Part shown: positions 27,201 through 35,890 of the stretch, in pieces
Numbering within the stretch: position 1 is the first letter of the stretch
Layout: each line of letters starts with the position of its first letter
Origin: JAEZBP01 sp963832725
Lineage (GTDB): Bacteria; Myxococcota_A; Polyangia; Polyangiales; Sandaracinaceae
DNA length: 64,000 nt
NCBI GenBank assembly: GCA_963832725.1
Contig: CAWHVG010000006.1
Span: forward strand, 372,001 to 436,000
Direction of reading: 5' to 3'
Position numbers and translations under genes: made by a program
Notes under the pieces: model-generated
Database searches by the model: none
Told to the model about the DNA's origin: nothing
The model's input: only the letters and a program-made list of their open reading frames with translations

Positions 27201-28044
27201 GTCGATCGCCGAGGCCGGGACGATCACGCCGGTCGCGACCGAGACGGCGGCGTTCGTCGCGGTGTGGCGGGGCCAGCTCGTGACGGCGATGGGCGATCTG
27301 GGCAAGCGCAAGCTCGCCTACGAGGAGGCCGTGGCGCGCTACCGGGAGATCGGCGATCTCCGCCGCGCAGCCAGCGCCGAGTGCAACCTGGCCGACACTT
27401 ACAACCGCGTCGGCGCCTACGACGAAGCCGAAGCGGCGCTCCGGGAGGCGGTCGACTCGTCCCGGCGGGTCGGCAACCGCGTGGTCGAGGGCTACGCGCT
27501 CGCGAACCTCGGCTACGCGCTGGCCGAGCAGGGCGAGCTCGACGAGGCCCTGGCCACCTTCGACGTCGCCATCGCGCTGGCCGAGGAGCTCGGCCGGCCA
27601 CGGCTGGCGCTGGCAATCCGGCTCTACCGCGCGCGGGCCACGCTCGGCTCCGGCGACGCGAGCTCAATCGCGCGCGACGCGCGGGAGATGGCCGAGGAGG
27701 CGCGGGCGAGCGGTCTGCCCCCGCTCCAGGCGACCGCGCTGGCCGTGGCCTCGCGCGCCGCGCTCGCCGGAGGAGACGCGCCGGCAGCGCTGGTCGACGC
27801 GGAGCGCGCCATGGAGCTGCGCGACGAGATGGGCACGATGGAAGAGGACGAGGCCGAGGTCTTCCTCGCGCTCGCGGAGGCGTGCGCCGCCAACGGCGAC
27901 GAAGAGCGGGCGAGAGAGATCGTGGCGCGCGGAGCGAGCCGTCTGGAGTTCTTGGCCGGCCGCATCGCCGACACCGACTGGCGCGCCCGTTTCCTGGTCG
28001 AGGTTCCGCTGAACCGGCGGCTCATCGAGCTCGACGCCACCTGA
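24235..28044 (+). CDS. Ser/Thr protein kinase fused to a cyclase-like domain, AAA ATPase and TPR array
   Basis: A 1269-residue signalling protein. Residues 15-275 form a PknB-type kinase with glycine loop GAGGFGTVY, catalytic K45, HRD at 133-135, DFG at 153-155 and APE at 181-183, all intact. Residues about 295-430 resemble a degenerate class III nucleotide-cyclase domain; the metal-binding Asp residues are not evident. An AAA/STAND-type ATPase follows, with Walker A GPPGVGKSR near residue 473 and Walker B VLDDVQWAD near 609. TPR repeats occupy the C-terminal third. There is no membrane span. Such kinases are common in myxobacteria. The GTG at 24235 is used; another lies two codons later. The neighbours include an FHA protein. 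Confidence 0.9.
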   Translation: MSVAVHGPSHPQTLGPFTLEDIIGAGGFGTVYRAHDASGRTVALKVLAPHVDSEETVQRFEREGSIRIDHPNVVQVIDAGRDQDQFYIAFELLEGKPLNDRLDRAPLSPEIVVDTALQICAGLSAAHARGVVHRDLKPGNVFVCDDGILKVLDFGIARPMSQAGPQLTMAGSVIGTPGYLAPEQARGEPNITPATDIWSLGVILYQALSGTNPFMRTTAVATILAVVLEEPPPLGEGEGLPRGLAEAVHRCLQKDPAARWESAEALAAALSAVDVDGSRVVGLPAELTPSIPLDEQRVVALVLATEMRDLNRFSAVVREWGGEVIPMVGGQAIGVFGGRTYEGDEGARAVQAAVEARGTAGYVAVASGRATGAPGTVSGDAVLAVERAVQAELDEVAVDAGTARSLAGTMNLRSVGRGLFEVPQTFRQLDSGTFPALRQDLPLLDREAEVAQMDAALRTAFEDERATIVWVHGPPGVGKSRLRAEMERKLRERGVRVLTGRGESHRREARFRLLGSAIQSDAAIEPLFGDPNVTIETRRGGLEEMLAGVLEDSHWARHCAEPISRLLGLPDALELQMTQRRSNPQLMADRVRIALADVVGAMSAQGPLALVLDDVQWADTASLNFLDEMVERLAHRPFLIFVAARSELGERNPELFSQREIMRIGPRGLREKAVARLAREIARREVPVALVREVTQRTGGNPFFVEQIVRELVEQNLLDEELESLPIPLDVEGAVQSRLDHLPPDQKQLCKRAAVFDDAFTEAGLRALEVAEPSSHLSALVRRGLVAGRAVRGDEREYRFKNALMADVAYRMNPEEARRELHRMAARFLAGLPNADREELGRHHELGGQEEEAAKGYGDAALRAARRGDSESVLRCAERALALGLSGSTAFNLQLARADALSFVGRREEQREAIDAALPMADTPQRQARALTEKVGFLAAVGEHERGLEVAEEAVARAREVRDPDVLAMSLARRCWLLLYMGRIPEAAESIAEAGTITPVATETAAFVAVWRGQLVTAMGDLGKRKLAYEEAVARYREIGDLRRAASAECNLADTYNRVGAYDEAEAALREAVDSSRRVGNRVVEGYALANLGYALAEQGELDEALATFDVAIALAEELGRPRLALAIRLYRARATLGSGDASSIARDAREMAEEARASGLPPLQATALAVASRAALAGGDAPAALVDAERAMELRDEMGTMEEDEAEVFLALAEACAANGDEERAREIVARGASRLEFLAGRIADTDWRARFLVEVPLNRRLIELDAT

Positions 28045-28189
28045 CGGAGGTGCGTCCGGCCACATCGGGGATCACCCGATATCGAGATCGCCGGCAGTTC
28101 CGTAGCCTGGCTCCTCCGAGGGACGGACAGGGGCGCCGGATGATCCGGCAAGGGCGACCGGGACCCTCATCGAGCCGAGGTATGCCTCG

Positions 28190-29440
28190 ATGAGCGAACG
28201 TAGGATCGGACTCCGGACGCTGGCGAGCGTCGTGCTGCTCCTCTCGGGCTGCACGGGCGGACCGGCCGGACAGGCAGGCGTGGACGGCGGCCCGCCGACC
28301 GACGCCGCGAGCGCGTCTCCGAACGACGCGGCGACCGGCGGCGATGACGCGGGCAGCACGAGCGCCGACGCGGCGACATCGGATACGCGCGACGCGGGAC
28401 GCGTACATCGACCCGACGCCGGCACGACACCCGCGCCCGACGCCGGCACGACACCCGCGCCCGACGCCGGCTCCCACCCGAGCGCCGACGCGGGCAGCAC
28501 GAGCACAGGCGGCGGCAGCGCGGGCGGCTGCGCCGACCTCGGCACGCTGCCGGACGCGATGTCCGGGCTGCGCTGTCCGGACCCGCCGGTCATCAGCCGA
28601 GACGTGACGGTGACCACCGCGGCCGAGCTCACCAGCGCGGCGGCGATGGCCGGGACGCGCATCCACGTGGTGGGCGCGGTCGGCGGCAACGCGCAGATCA
28701 CCGCCAACGACATCGAGGTCCTCGCCGACGACGCGACCTCGATCGGCCGGCTCAGCATCGCCCGCGGGATCTCGCGCGTGCACGTCTCGGGCGGCGCCTA
28801 CACCGGCGTCTTCGTCACCCAGCCGGCGCAGTACTACCCGAGCCCCACCACCTATCGATCGGGGTGGATGGTCACCGACGTCCTCTTCGAGAACATGAGC
28901 GTGACCAGCTCGGACATCGCGTTCGAGATGCGCGGCCGCCGCATCGCCGTCCTCCACAGCCGCACCGACGCGGCGCGCTACTCCGTGTGGGTCGGCGACA
29001 CCGGGCCCATGCAGAGCGAGGACATCATCCTCTTCGAGAACACCTTCAACTCCGCCGGACCGGAAGCCACGGTGCGGCTGGTGCAGGTGCTGCGCAGCGC
29101 CACCATCGGCAACACGCTGGTCAACACCTTCAAGCACAACTACCGCGTCCACGGCATCAGCGACCTGAACTACGCGCGCGGCAACATGCTGATCAACACG
29201 GGCGTGATGCTGGGTCGGCTGCCCGGCGACGTGCTCGGCCGCGAGTGGTTCGACGACAACGTCTTCCACCACACGGCGCCGGACCTCTTCAACCCCGACG
29301 CGGCCATCTCGATGCTCCACGCGACGAACAACACGGCCTACACCGACGTCTGGAGCTGCTTCTACTGCTCCACGCCGCAGTCCGGCTGGGTGCTGAGCGG
29401 CAACGTCGTCCTGCCCTACACGCCGCCGCCGGCGTACTGA
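28190..29440 (+). CDS. Lipoprotein with right-handed beta-helix-like domain
   Basis: A 416-residue exported protein with a lipobox LLSGC near residue 20. A Ser/Thr/Asp/Ala-Gly linker includes two copies of an 8-residue DAGTTPAP repeat. A C-terminal domain of about 290 residues has the rung-like pattern of a pectate-lyase-type parallel beta-helix (DVLFENMSVTSSDIAFEM, EDIILFENTFNSAG, and NYARGNMLINTGVM). Polysaccharide binding or cleavage is possible but no catalytic residues can be assigned. The ATG at 28190 is the only start giving a complete signal peptide. 28045-28189 has no gene. Confidence 0.72.
   Translation: MSERRIGLRTLASVVLLLSGCTGGPAGQAGVDGGPPTDAASASPNDAATGGDDAGSTSADAATSDTRDAGRVHRPDAGTTPAPDAGTTPAPDAGSHPSADAGSTSTGGGSAGGCADLGTLPDAMSGLRCPDPPVISRDVTVTTAAELTSAAAMAGTRIHVVGAVGGNAQITANDIEVLADDATSIGRLSIARGISRVHVSGGAYTGVFVTQPAQYYPSPTTYRSGWMVTDVLFENMSVTSSDIAFEMRGRRIAVLHSRTDAARYSVWVGDTGPMQSEDIILFENTFNSAGPEATVRLVQVLRSATIGNTLVNTFKHNYRVHGISDLNYARGNMLINTGVMLGRLPGDVLGREWFDDNVFHHTAPDLFNPDAAISMLHATNNTAYTDVWSCFYCSTPQSGWVLSGNVVLPYTPPPAY
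28415..28471 (+). repeat. 24-bp coding direct repeat
   Basis: A 24-bp unit beginning GACGCCGGCACGACACCC occurs at 28415-28438 and 28439-28462, with a partial third copy to 28471. It encodes Asp-Ala-Gly-Thr-Thr-Pro-Ala-Pro in the lipoprotein linker. Confidence 0.75.
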
Positions 29441-29450
29441 GCGGAGCCTC

Positions 29451-29489
29451 GCTCCTCGCGAGCGCGGTCGACCCGCTCTCGCGAGGAGC
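29451..29489. terminator. Bidirectional hairpin between convergent genes
   Basis: GCTCCTCGCGAG at 29451-29462 pairs perfectly with CTCGCGAGGAGC at 29478-29489 (12-bp stem, 15-base loop). It lies between two convergent stop codons (29440 and 29496), as expected for a shared terminator, though without T-runs. Confidence 0.6.
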
Positions 29490-29495
29490 CCCCTC

Positions 29496-30699
29496 TCACC
29501 CGTGGCGGTAGGGCCCGAGCTCGCGCGGCGCGACGCCTTGCAGCGCGCCCGCCAGCCGCGCGATGGCGACCATCCCGGAATCGAGCCAGGCCGGAATCGG
29601 TCACCAGCCACTCGACCTCGGCGCTCACGTAGTCGTCCTCGACGAGCAGGCTCGACGACTGCTCCTGGAGCGCCACGAGGCTCGCGCGGACCTCGGACGT
29701 GAGCAGCCCGCGCACGACCTCGGGCGGCCTCCCCTGGACCACGAAGCGCGCGTCGAACGCCGCGTCGCCCGTCTCGATGTCCTGCATCCCGAGGAGCTTC
29801 CGGATGCCGTGGAACAATCCCTGGCGCTTCAGCACGAGCCCGACCCCGAGCCGGCGGTCGAAGCGCGCCGTGAACGTGGTCTGGAATCCACCGCCGAGCT
29901 GCCCGCGCACCTCCACGTGAGCGCCTTCAATCCGACCTGAGAGCACGCCCGCCACGAGGTCGAGCCCGCGCTGCGCCGCAATCGCTTGCCAGCCCGCGGT
30001 CATGGCCCGCTCGGCGCCGGAAGGACCGACCTGCGCGCGGGCGCTCGCAATCCGGCGCGCCACGTCGACGACCGTGTCCAAGCTGCGCGAGATGAGCCCC
30101 GGCTCGAAGAACTTGCCGCGCCTCTCACAGCGGACGCGCGCGTCGCTCAGCGCGATCGGCACGCGCTCGGACGCGCACCACGCCAGCGGCTCGCGCACGT
30201 AGGGGAGCGTCAGGAGCGCCCGCACGTGGTCCGGCTCACGACCGCGGATGTCGTAGTAGGGATCGAGTCGCTCGTCGCCGAGCTGGACGTCCGACTCACC
30301 CACCACGCTGCGGACCAGCCGCCCGAGCTTGCCGGTCGGGCTCACGCGCAAATCCATCCCGAGGCTCCGCCGGAAGTACGCCTCGACGTAGGTGTAGTAG
30401 GTCACGCTGCGATTCTTGCCGCTGCCCGTGACCACGATGCGGACGCCGACGGCAATCTGCACCCCGCCTCGAGCACCCAACATCCTCTGTTTGATGCTGG
30501 GGCCCTTTCCCGCGAAGATCGACATCGCATGGGAGGACTGCCAGGGCTCGAGCTCGAGCCCGAGCTCGGAAGCCAGCGTGGCCCAGCGCCGCCCCTCGCG
30601 CCGCGGCTGGAAGTAGAGGACCCAGACGAGGATCCCGAACGGTAGGGCCAACATCGCGCCCGTGAAGAGCAGGAGCAACGCCCCACCGACGATGGTCAT
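29496..30699 (-). CDS. Membrane-anchored protein of unknown function (one frameshift)
   Basis: About 400 residues. An N-terminal membrane span (residues 3-28, VGGALLLLFTGAMLALPFGILVW) is followed by two similar soluble halves, each with a YxxY-strand-rich region (SVTYYTYVEAYFRRSLGMDL and FQTTFTARFDRRLGVGL). I do not recognise the family. The ATG at 30699 is preceded by a GGGAG-type site. A phase change near 29578-29592 breaks the C-terminus: the sequenced frame continues into Arg-rich nonsense, while the next frame reads SGMVAIARLAGALQGVAPR and stops at 29496. The length is three times 401 plus one base. It is divergent from the acylase gene. Confidence 0.65.
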
Positions 30700-30817
30700 C
30701 TCGCGAGGCTCCCAGGCCGCGCGCTGAACCGCAAGCACGGTCGCCGACGCACTCCTCGGGCGCGCGGCACCACGGCGAAGATGATCGCGCGGCGCGAGCT
30801 GGGATACCCTGGCGGCC

Positions 30818-33800
30818 ATGACTCGATTCAGCCGGTGGTGGGCGCCCCTCGCGTGCGCTTCGTTCTTCATCGCGTGCGGCGGGCCCAACCCGGCCGCGGA
30901 CGCCGGAATGGACGGCGCAGTCGACGCCGCCACCGATGCCGGGACCGACGCCGGTCCGCCCAATCCGGCGGCGCCCGCGCCCTTCGACGGCGTCGAGCAG
31001 ACCGGACGCTTCCCGGTGCCGGGGCTGACCGGCCAGGCGCACGTGGTCCACACCGAGCTCGACGTCCCGCACATCTACGCGGAAAACCGGCTCGATGCGA
31101 TGCGCGTGCTCGGGTTCGTGATGGCGCGCGACCGCTTCTTCCAGATGGACCTGACGCGGCGCCTCTCGGAAGGTCGCATCAGCGAGCTGCTCGGCGACAA
31201 GGGCCTCTCCTCGGACATCCAGAACCGCGAGACGGGCGGCGCGTACGTCACCGACCTCTTCCTGAATGGGCTCAACGAGGACGAGGCGGCCGAAGTGGAC
31301 GCCTTCGCGGACGGGATCAACGCGTACATCCAGGCCGTCCGGGATCACCTCGCCGACCCGCCGGCCGAGCTGGCGATCGGCTACGCGCTGCTCGGTGCGC
31401 ACAGCGCAGCCGACCTGATGGTCCCGTGGACGCGGCGCGACGTCGTCGCCACCGGCTCCACCATCCTCTACAGCACCAGCTTCGAGACCGGCGACGTGGG
31501 CCGCTCGGCCGCGTTCGCGAACAACGTGGTCGGCCACTTCGACGGCTTCCCCAATCACACGCTGCGCGAGACCGGCCTCCAAAAGGACGTCATCGATCAC
31601 TACGCGCCGCCCAACGACAGCAGCTCGGCGGCGGGCTGGGGGCTCGAGACGGCGAGCACGACCACCGGCGCGCCGATCATCGATCCCCGGCGAACCCGCA
31701 CGACACCGCTCGGCGTGCCGCACGTGGCGGGCACGGCGATGACCCGCCTGCAGCGCCGGCTCGACCAGCTCGCGTCTCACTGGAGCCGCGATCCGAGTGA
31801 GGGCTACGGCTCGAACGCCTGGGCGGTGATGGGCAGCGCCACGACCGACGGCGCCTCGCTCCTCTCTGGCGACGGGCACCTGCAGCTCAGCGTCCCGGCG
31901 CTCTTCTGGCAGTACGGCCTCGACACGGTCCTGATGGGCGGCGACGCCGAGACCACGCGCCTGCTCGGCGCGACCATCGCCGGTCTCCCCCTGATGGGCG
32001 TCGGCACCAACGGCCACATCGCCTGGAGCCAGACCGCCTACTTCGCCGACGTGACCGACTGGTACCGCGAAGAGATCGTCCTCGACGGGGACGGCATGCC
32101 CATGGCGAGCATGTACCAGGGCGAGGCGAAGCCGCTCACGCGCACCGACGAGATGTTCCAGGTCGCCGACGTGCCCGCGTTGGGCAGCACGGGACGCACC
32201 GAGACCATCGCCCGCTTCACCACCTTCGACGGCCGCTGGATCACCTCGATCGAAGGGCGCGCCACCACCGAAGACGAGACCCTCGCCGCCGGTGAGTCGC
32301 GCGTGAACGTGATGGGCGACTGGGTCGTCCCCTCCGACACCGACGGCGACGGGAAGATCACCGCCGTCAGCTTCTACTACGGGCCCTTCGACGGCGGGAC
32401 GCTGCTCCGGGCCTTCCGCCTCTTCTCGCTCGGGACGAGCGTCGAGGACTTCCGCCAGGCCATGCGCCACTTCATCGGATACGGCGGCAGCATGATCGCC
32501 TCCGACGACAGCGGCTCGGTGCTCTACAGCGCCTATCACGCCGTGCCCTGCCGCGATTACCTCGACCGCGATCCCAGCACCAACGTCTGGGTGGAGGGCG
32601 CCGACCCGCGGCGGCTGATCGACGGCACGCGCTACGGCTCGTGGCGCATCCCGCTCGACTCGGAGGGCCGCGTCGACGAGACCGCGGCGGCGAGCGGCGA
32701 CCCGCGAGCCTGCGCGGTGCCCTTCGACGAGTGGCCGCAGGCGTTGGATCCGGCGAAGCAGTACGTGCACAACGCCAACAACGATCCCGGCAACATCGCC
32801 ACCGACAACACGATCTTCAACGACCCCTACTACATCGGCGGGCCGTGGATCGAAGGCTACCGCGCGGCGCGCATCGAGCAGCGCCTGCAGGACGCGATCG
32901 CAGCCGGCACCGCCAGCATCGATCAGATGCAGCACATCCAGGGCGACCACCACAGCAACCTCGGCGAGGACTTCCTGCCCTACCTGCTCGAGTTCATCTC
33001 CGCCGCGCGTGACGCCGCCGCCGCCAGCCCCGCGCCGGACACGCCCGAGGGGCGCATGGCCGCGCAGTGGACGGCGAACCAGTCGACCTACGAAGAGATC
33101 GAGACCCGGATGATGGCTTGGCGCGACGCCGGCTTCCCGACGCCCTCGGGCGTGGAGGCGTTCTACTCGGCCGCGCCGACGGACGACGACAAGGCCCACG
33201 CGGTCGCCACCATGTTCTTCGCGAGCTGGTTCCCGCGCTTCATCCAGGGCGTGCTCGACGACGAGCACATCGACCGCAACCTCTCGCCCGCGGTGACCGG
33301 CGACACCTACACGATGCAGACCATCGATCTCCTACTGCGCGGCCGCGGCAACGGGAACCCGCTGATGCTCGGCTCGTTCAACCCGGTCACCAGCGAGTCG
33401 GTGTTCTTCGACGACGCGACCACGCCGGAGAGGGAGAGCAGCCAGGAGATCGGTCTGCGGGCCATCGACGCGGCGGTGGCGTTCCTGAGCAGCGACCCCA
33501 CCGATGTCGGGGTGGGCGGCTTCGGCAGCACGGACATGAGCCAGTGGATCTGGGGCCTCCGCCACCAGGTCCGCTTCGAGTCGCTCCTGGCCGACTACCT
33601 CGGCGGCGATCCTTCCTTGAGCTTCCTGCTCGACATGTTCTCCATCAGCACGAGCCGCCTGCCGCTGGCCGACAGCCTGCCGTCGGACGACCCGCGCCAG
33701 GGCATCCACTGGTTCCCGCGGCCCGGTGACCAGTTCGACATCGACGCCGCCAACCCCGGGCTCGGCGGTACGTCCTTCACCCACGGCTCCGGCCCCGTCT

Positions 33801-34009
33801 TCCGCATGGTGATCTCGCTCGGCGCGGACGGCGTGCACGGCCAGAACATCATCCCCGGCGGTCAGAGCGGGATCCCGAGCAGCGATCACTTCGACGATCA
33901 GGCCCGGCTCTGGCTCGCGAACCAGACCATCCCGATGCGCTATCTCCCGCAGGAGGTGGCCGACGGCGCGGTGAACCGCGAGCGCTTCGTCCCCGCGCCG
34001 GCGCAATGA
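30818..34009 (+). CDS. Penicillin acylase-family (S45) lipoprotein
   Basis: A 1063-residue Ntn hydrolase of the penicillin amidase family. The signal peptide ends FFIAC (lipobox), followed by an Asp-Ala-Gly linker. The alpha-chain part contains VPHIYAENRLDAMRVLGFVMARDRFFQMD (in parts), typical of the family. Autocatalytic cleavage is expected before S332 in GYG-S332-NAWAV, giving the N-terminal nucleophile Ser of the beta chain. Further family motifs are GDGHLQLSVPALFWQ and the stretch GVGTNGHIAWSQT. Substrates in the family include beta-lactams, N-acyl amino acids and acyl-homoserine lactones; which applies here cannot be told. The long antisense frame is a shadow. Confidence 0.9.
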   Translation: MTRFSRWWAPLACASFFIACGGPNPAADAGMDGAVDAATDAGTDAGPPNPAAPAPFDGVEQTGRFPVPGLTGQAHVVHTELDVPHIYAENRLDAMRVLGFVMARDRFFQMDLTRRLSEGRISELLGDKGLSSDIQNRETGGAYVTDLFLNGLNEDEAAEVDAFADGINAYIQAVRDHLADPPAELAIGYALLGAHSAADLMVPWTRRDVVATGSTILYSTSFETGDVGRSAAFANNVVGHFDGFPNHTLRETGLQKDVIDHYAPPNDSSSAAGWGLETASTTTGAPIIDPRRTRTTPLGVPHVAGTAMTRLQRRLDQLASHWSRDPSEGYGSNAWAVMGSATTDGASLLSGDGHLQLSVPALFWQYGLDTVLMGGDAETTRLLGATIAGLPLMGVGTNGHIAWSQTAYFADVTDWYREEIVLDGDGMPMASMYQGEAKPLTRTDEMFQVADVPALGSTGRTETIARFTTFDGRWITSIEGRATTEDETLAAGESRVNVMGDWVVPSDTDGDGKITAVSFYYGPFDGGTLLRAFRLFSLGTSVEDFRQAMRHFIGYGGSMIASDDSGSVLYSAYHAVPCRDYLDRDPSTNVWVEGADPRRLIDGTRYGSWRIPLDSEGRVDETAAASGDPRACAVPFDEWPQALDPAKQYVHNANNDPGNIATDNTIFNDPYYIGGPWIEGYRAARIEQRLQDAIAAGTASIDQMQHIQGDHHSNLGEDFLPYLLEFISAARDAAAASPAPDTPEGRMAAQWTANQSTYEEIETRMMAWRDAGFPTPSGVEAFYSAAPTDDDKAHAVATMFFASWFPRFIQGVLDDEHIDRNLSPAVTGDTYTMQTIDLLLRGRGNGNPLMLGSFNPVTSESVFFDDATTPERESSQEIGLRAIDAAVAFLSSDPTDVGVGGFGSTDMSQWIWGLRHQVRFESLLADYLGGDPSLSFLLDMFSISTSRLPLADSLPSDDPRQGIHWFPRPGDQFDIDAANPGLGGTSFTHGSGPVFRMVISLGADGVHGQNIIPGGQSGIPSSDHFDDQARLWLANQTIPMRYLPQEVADGAVNRERFVPAPAQ

Positions 34010-34028
34010 CCGCCGGCGGAGCGTGCCG

Positions 34029-34054
34029 GAGCCCGAGCGCGTCGCCTCGGGCTC
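34029..34054. terminator. Hairpin between convergent genes
   Basis: GAGCCCGAG at 34029-34037 pairs with CTCGGGCTC at 34046-34054 around an 8-base loop. It follows the acylase stop (34009) and overlaps the last codon of the converging lipoprotein gene. Confidence 0.5.
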
Positions 34055-35171
34055 AGGGCTCGGGGATCGACAGGTCGCCGCGCGCCACCCAGGTGTGCTC
34101 GGGCTCGATGCTCATCCCGGGCACATCCAGGAGCTGCGCGAAGCGCGCTCGGCGCTGCCAGCGCACCCGAACCTCGAGCGGCTGCGCGACGCTGCGCGCC
34201 CACGCTCCCTCGCCCGGCTGAGCGAAGATCTCGCTGTCCGGCCGGAGCGAGGCCGACCCGACATACTCGTCCGCCTGGGGTCCCGGCTCGGTGAGCTGGG
34301 GAAGACCGAGCGTGCCGTAGGAGACCGCCGACGAGCCCTCCTCGTGCACCATCCGGTCGATCTGCTCGGCCTCCTCGGTGCTGGGATCGCGCAGCGCGCT
34401 GAGCGGCACCCAACCCACCAGCTCCGCTCCGTCGCCGAATTCGACAATCACGCGAGCGGACTCGCCCTGCCGATCCACCATCCACACCGGGACGAAGTCG
34501 TCGCGGTGTGCGGGTCGGATCTCGACCTCTGTCGGGGCCACGCGGAGAGGTCGCAGCGACAGAGGCAACACGCCCGCCACCCGGAGCTCGCCGCCGCTCA
34601 CGTGGCGCGGGAGCGCCGTCCGCGAGCGCAGCGGATCCTCCTCCGGCACGACCAGCTCGCAGGGAATGGTCACCGGGCCCACCGCGAGCTCGACACCGAC
34701 GAGATTGTCCGGCTCGCGTCTCCCGAGCTGCAGCTCCGCCGCCACGCCATGCTCTGCGCGGGCCAGCCCGATCACCGGCACGTCGGGCACGAGGTGGAGC
34801 GATCCCGCCGCCAGCTCGCGCTCGGCGCGGATCACCAGTCGCTGCTCTTCGACCGGCGCTCGCGCGTGGAAGCGGAGCGGATGCTCCACCTCGGCGTCCA
34901 GCACCTCACCGTTCTCGGTGAGCCGGAAGTGCAGAGCCCCGTCCGAGACCGCGACCAAGAACGGCGCTTGCCCTTCAGGCCTCACCTCGAGCTGCTCCGC
35001 GCGGACGGACTCGATCCGGCAGGCCGGCGCAGAGGGCTCGGCGGCCGCGGACGCGTGGGATTTGGGTCTCGGCGGCGCCTTCGATCGCGGCGGGGTCGCG
35101 GCACCGCAGCCCGAGAGCGCCACGATGACGAGGAGATCGCGCAGCCGACTTCCGCAAAGCGCGTTCAGCAC
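34053..35171 (-). CDS. Putative lipoprotein of unknown function
   Basis: About 372 residues. The N-terminus (LRDLLVIVALSGC) gives a lipobox LSGC after a short hydrophobic stretch, followed by a Pro/Ser/Ala linker. The remainder is beta-rich with no recognised domain; a segment FVPVWMVDRQGESARVIVEFGD is the most structured. The start is uncertain. GTG at 35171 gives the most compact signal peptide; a GTG 13 codons upstream (35210) is possible, and a GGAGG lies between the two. The gene converges with the acylase gene. Confidence 0.55.
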   Translation of the reverse strand: MLNALCGSRLRDLLVIVALSGCGAATPPRSKAPPRPKSHASAAAEPSAPACRIESVRAEQLEVRPEGQAPFLVAVSDGALHFRLTENGEVLDAEVEHPLRFHARAPVEEQRLVIRAERELAAGSLHLVPDVPVIGLARAEHGVAAELQLGRREPDNLVGVELAVGPVTIPCELVVPEEDPLRSRTALPRHVSGGELRVAGVLPLSLRPLRVAPTEVEIRPAHRDDFVPVWMVDRQGESARVIVEFGDGAELVGWVPLSALRDPSTEEAEQIDRMVHEEGSSAVSYGTLGLPQLTEPGPQADEYVGSASLRPDSEIFAQPGEGAWARSVAQPLEVRVRWQRRARFAQLLDVPGMSIEPEHTWVARGDLSIPEP

Positions 35172-35347
35172 CCCGGGAACATAGCCTCCGCCACCGGCGT
35201 GCTCACGCACGAGATGGAGACCCCCCGGCCAGGGACCGGAGCGCTGACCGGGAGCCCGCCCGGCGGCGTGACCGCACGGCCCGATGCTCCGAGGCGCTCC
35301 TGGCTCGACCCGGCGACCGGATCGACCTCGCCCGGACGCGGTCCTAG

Positions 35348-35513
35348 TAGGACACTGCGGCGGCGCGGCTCCCGTCGCCTCGTCGGCCGAATGAACCCGC
35401 CTTCCGCCCGGCCCTTCGTCGAAAATGCTTCGGCATTTCCTCCTCTCGGCCGAACGAAATTCGAGCCCATTCGTCTCGCCCAGGCTCGGTCCGCCGCTTG
35501 CCGCAGTGTCCTA
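35348..35513. repeat. 166-bp element bounded by inverted repeats
   Basis: TAGGACACTGCGGC at 35348-35361 recurs as its exact reverse complement GCCGCAGTGTCCTA at 35500-35513. The interior contains a second, imperfect inverted repeat around GAAAATGCTTCGGCATTTCC and no gene. It could be a MITE-like element, a large structured RNA or paired regulator sites. The flanking 35172-35347 also lacks a gene. Confidence 0.55.
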
Positions 35514-35539
35514 GATCGGACCGCGCCCGAGCGACGTCT

Positions 35540-35890
35540 TCACTGCTCGTCGTCGAGACCGGCAGGGACCACGACGAACGTGAGCCCCGGCGTCTTCTTG
35601 CGCTGGATGGCGGCCGCGATCTCCGACCTCAGCCGCGGGACCGTGCGCTCGAGCGCGTCGTGCACGTCGTCCGGATCGAGCTCGCTCGGAGCCTCCACCC
35701 GAACCGCGAGCCGCGACACGTCCGGCGCCGGCACCACGTCCACGACGAAGACCGCCTCCAGCCGTGGGTCCAAGCTCTCGGCCAGCGTGAGCGAGAGGGT
35801 CTCCCGCACCGCCCGACAGAGCTGCGCATCCTTGATCTGCCCGCGACGCGAGCGCGAGAGCTCCGAGGCTCCCTTCTTGTGTCTGCCCAT
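35540..35890 (-). CDS. rbfA: RbfA-like ribosome-binding factor
   Basis: A 116-residue protein of the RbfA family, a KH-like factor needed for 16S rRNA 5'-end maturation and cold adaptation. The basic N-terminus (SRSRRGQIKDAQLCRAVRET) fits the family, as does the strand-helix pattern ending in ALERTVPRLRSEIAAAIQRKKTPGLTF (in parts). It is diverged and usually sits with infB/truB, which are not here, so a paralogue is possible. ATG at 35890 is preceded by GGAAAGAAG; an ATG 28 codons upstream has no site. Confidence 0.7.
   Translation of the reverse strand: MGRHKKGASELSRSRRGQIKDAQLCRAVRETLSLTLAESLDPRLEAVFVVDVVPAPDVSRLAVRVEAPSELDPDDVHDALERTVPRLRSEIAAAIQRKKTPGLTFVVVPAGLDDEQ

Noticed and set aside
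30296..33268. 990-codon antisense frame opposite the penicillin acylase gene
   Set aside because: It overlaps the intact S45 gene with its catalytic motif and shows only shadow composition (Val/Arg/Asp-rich).
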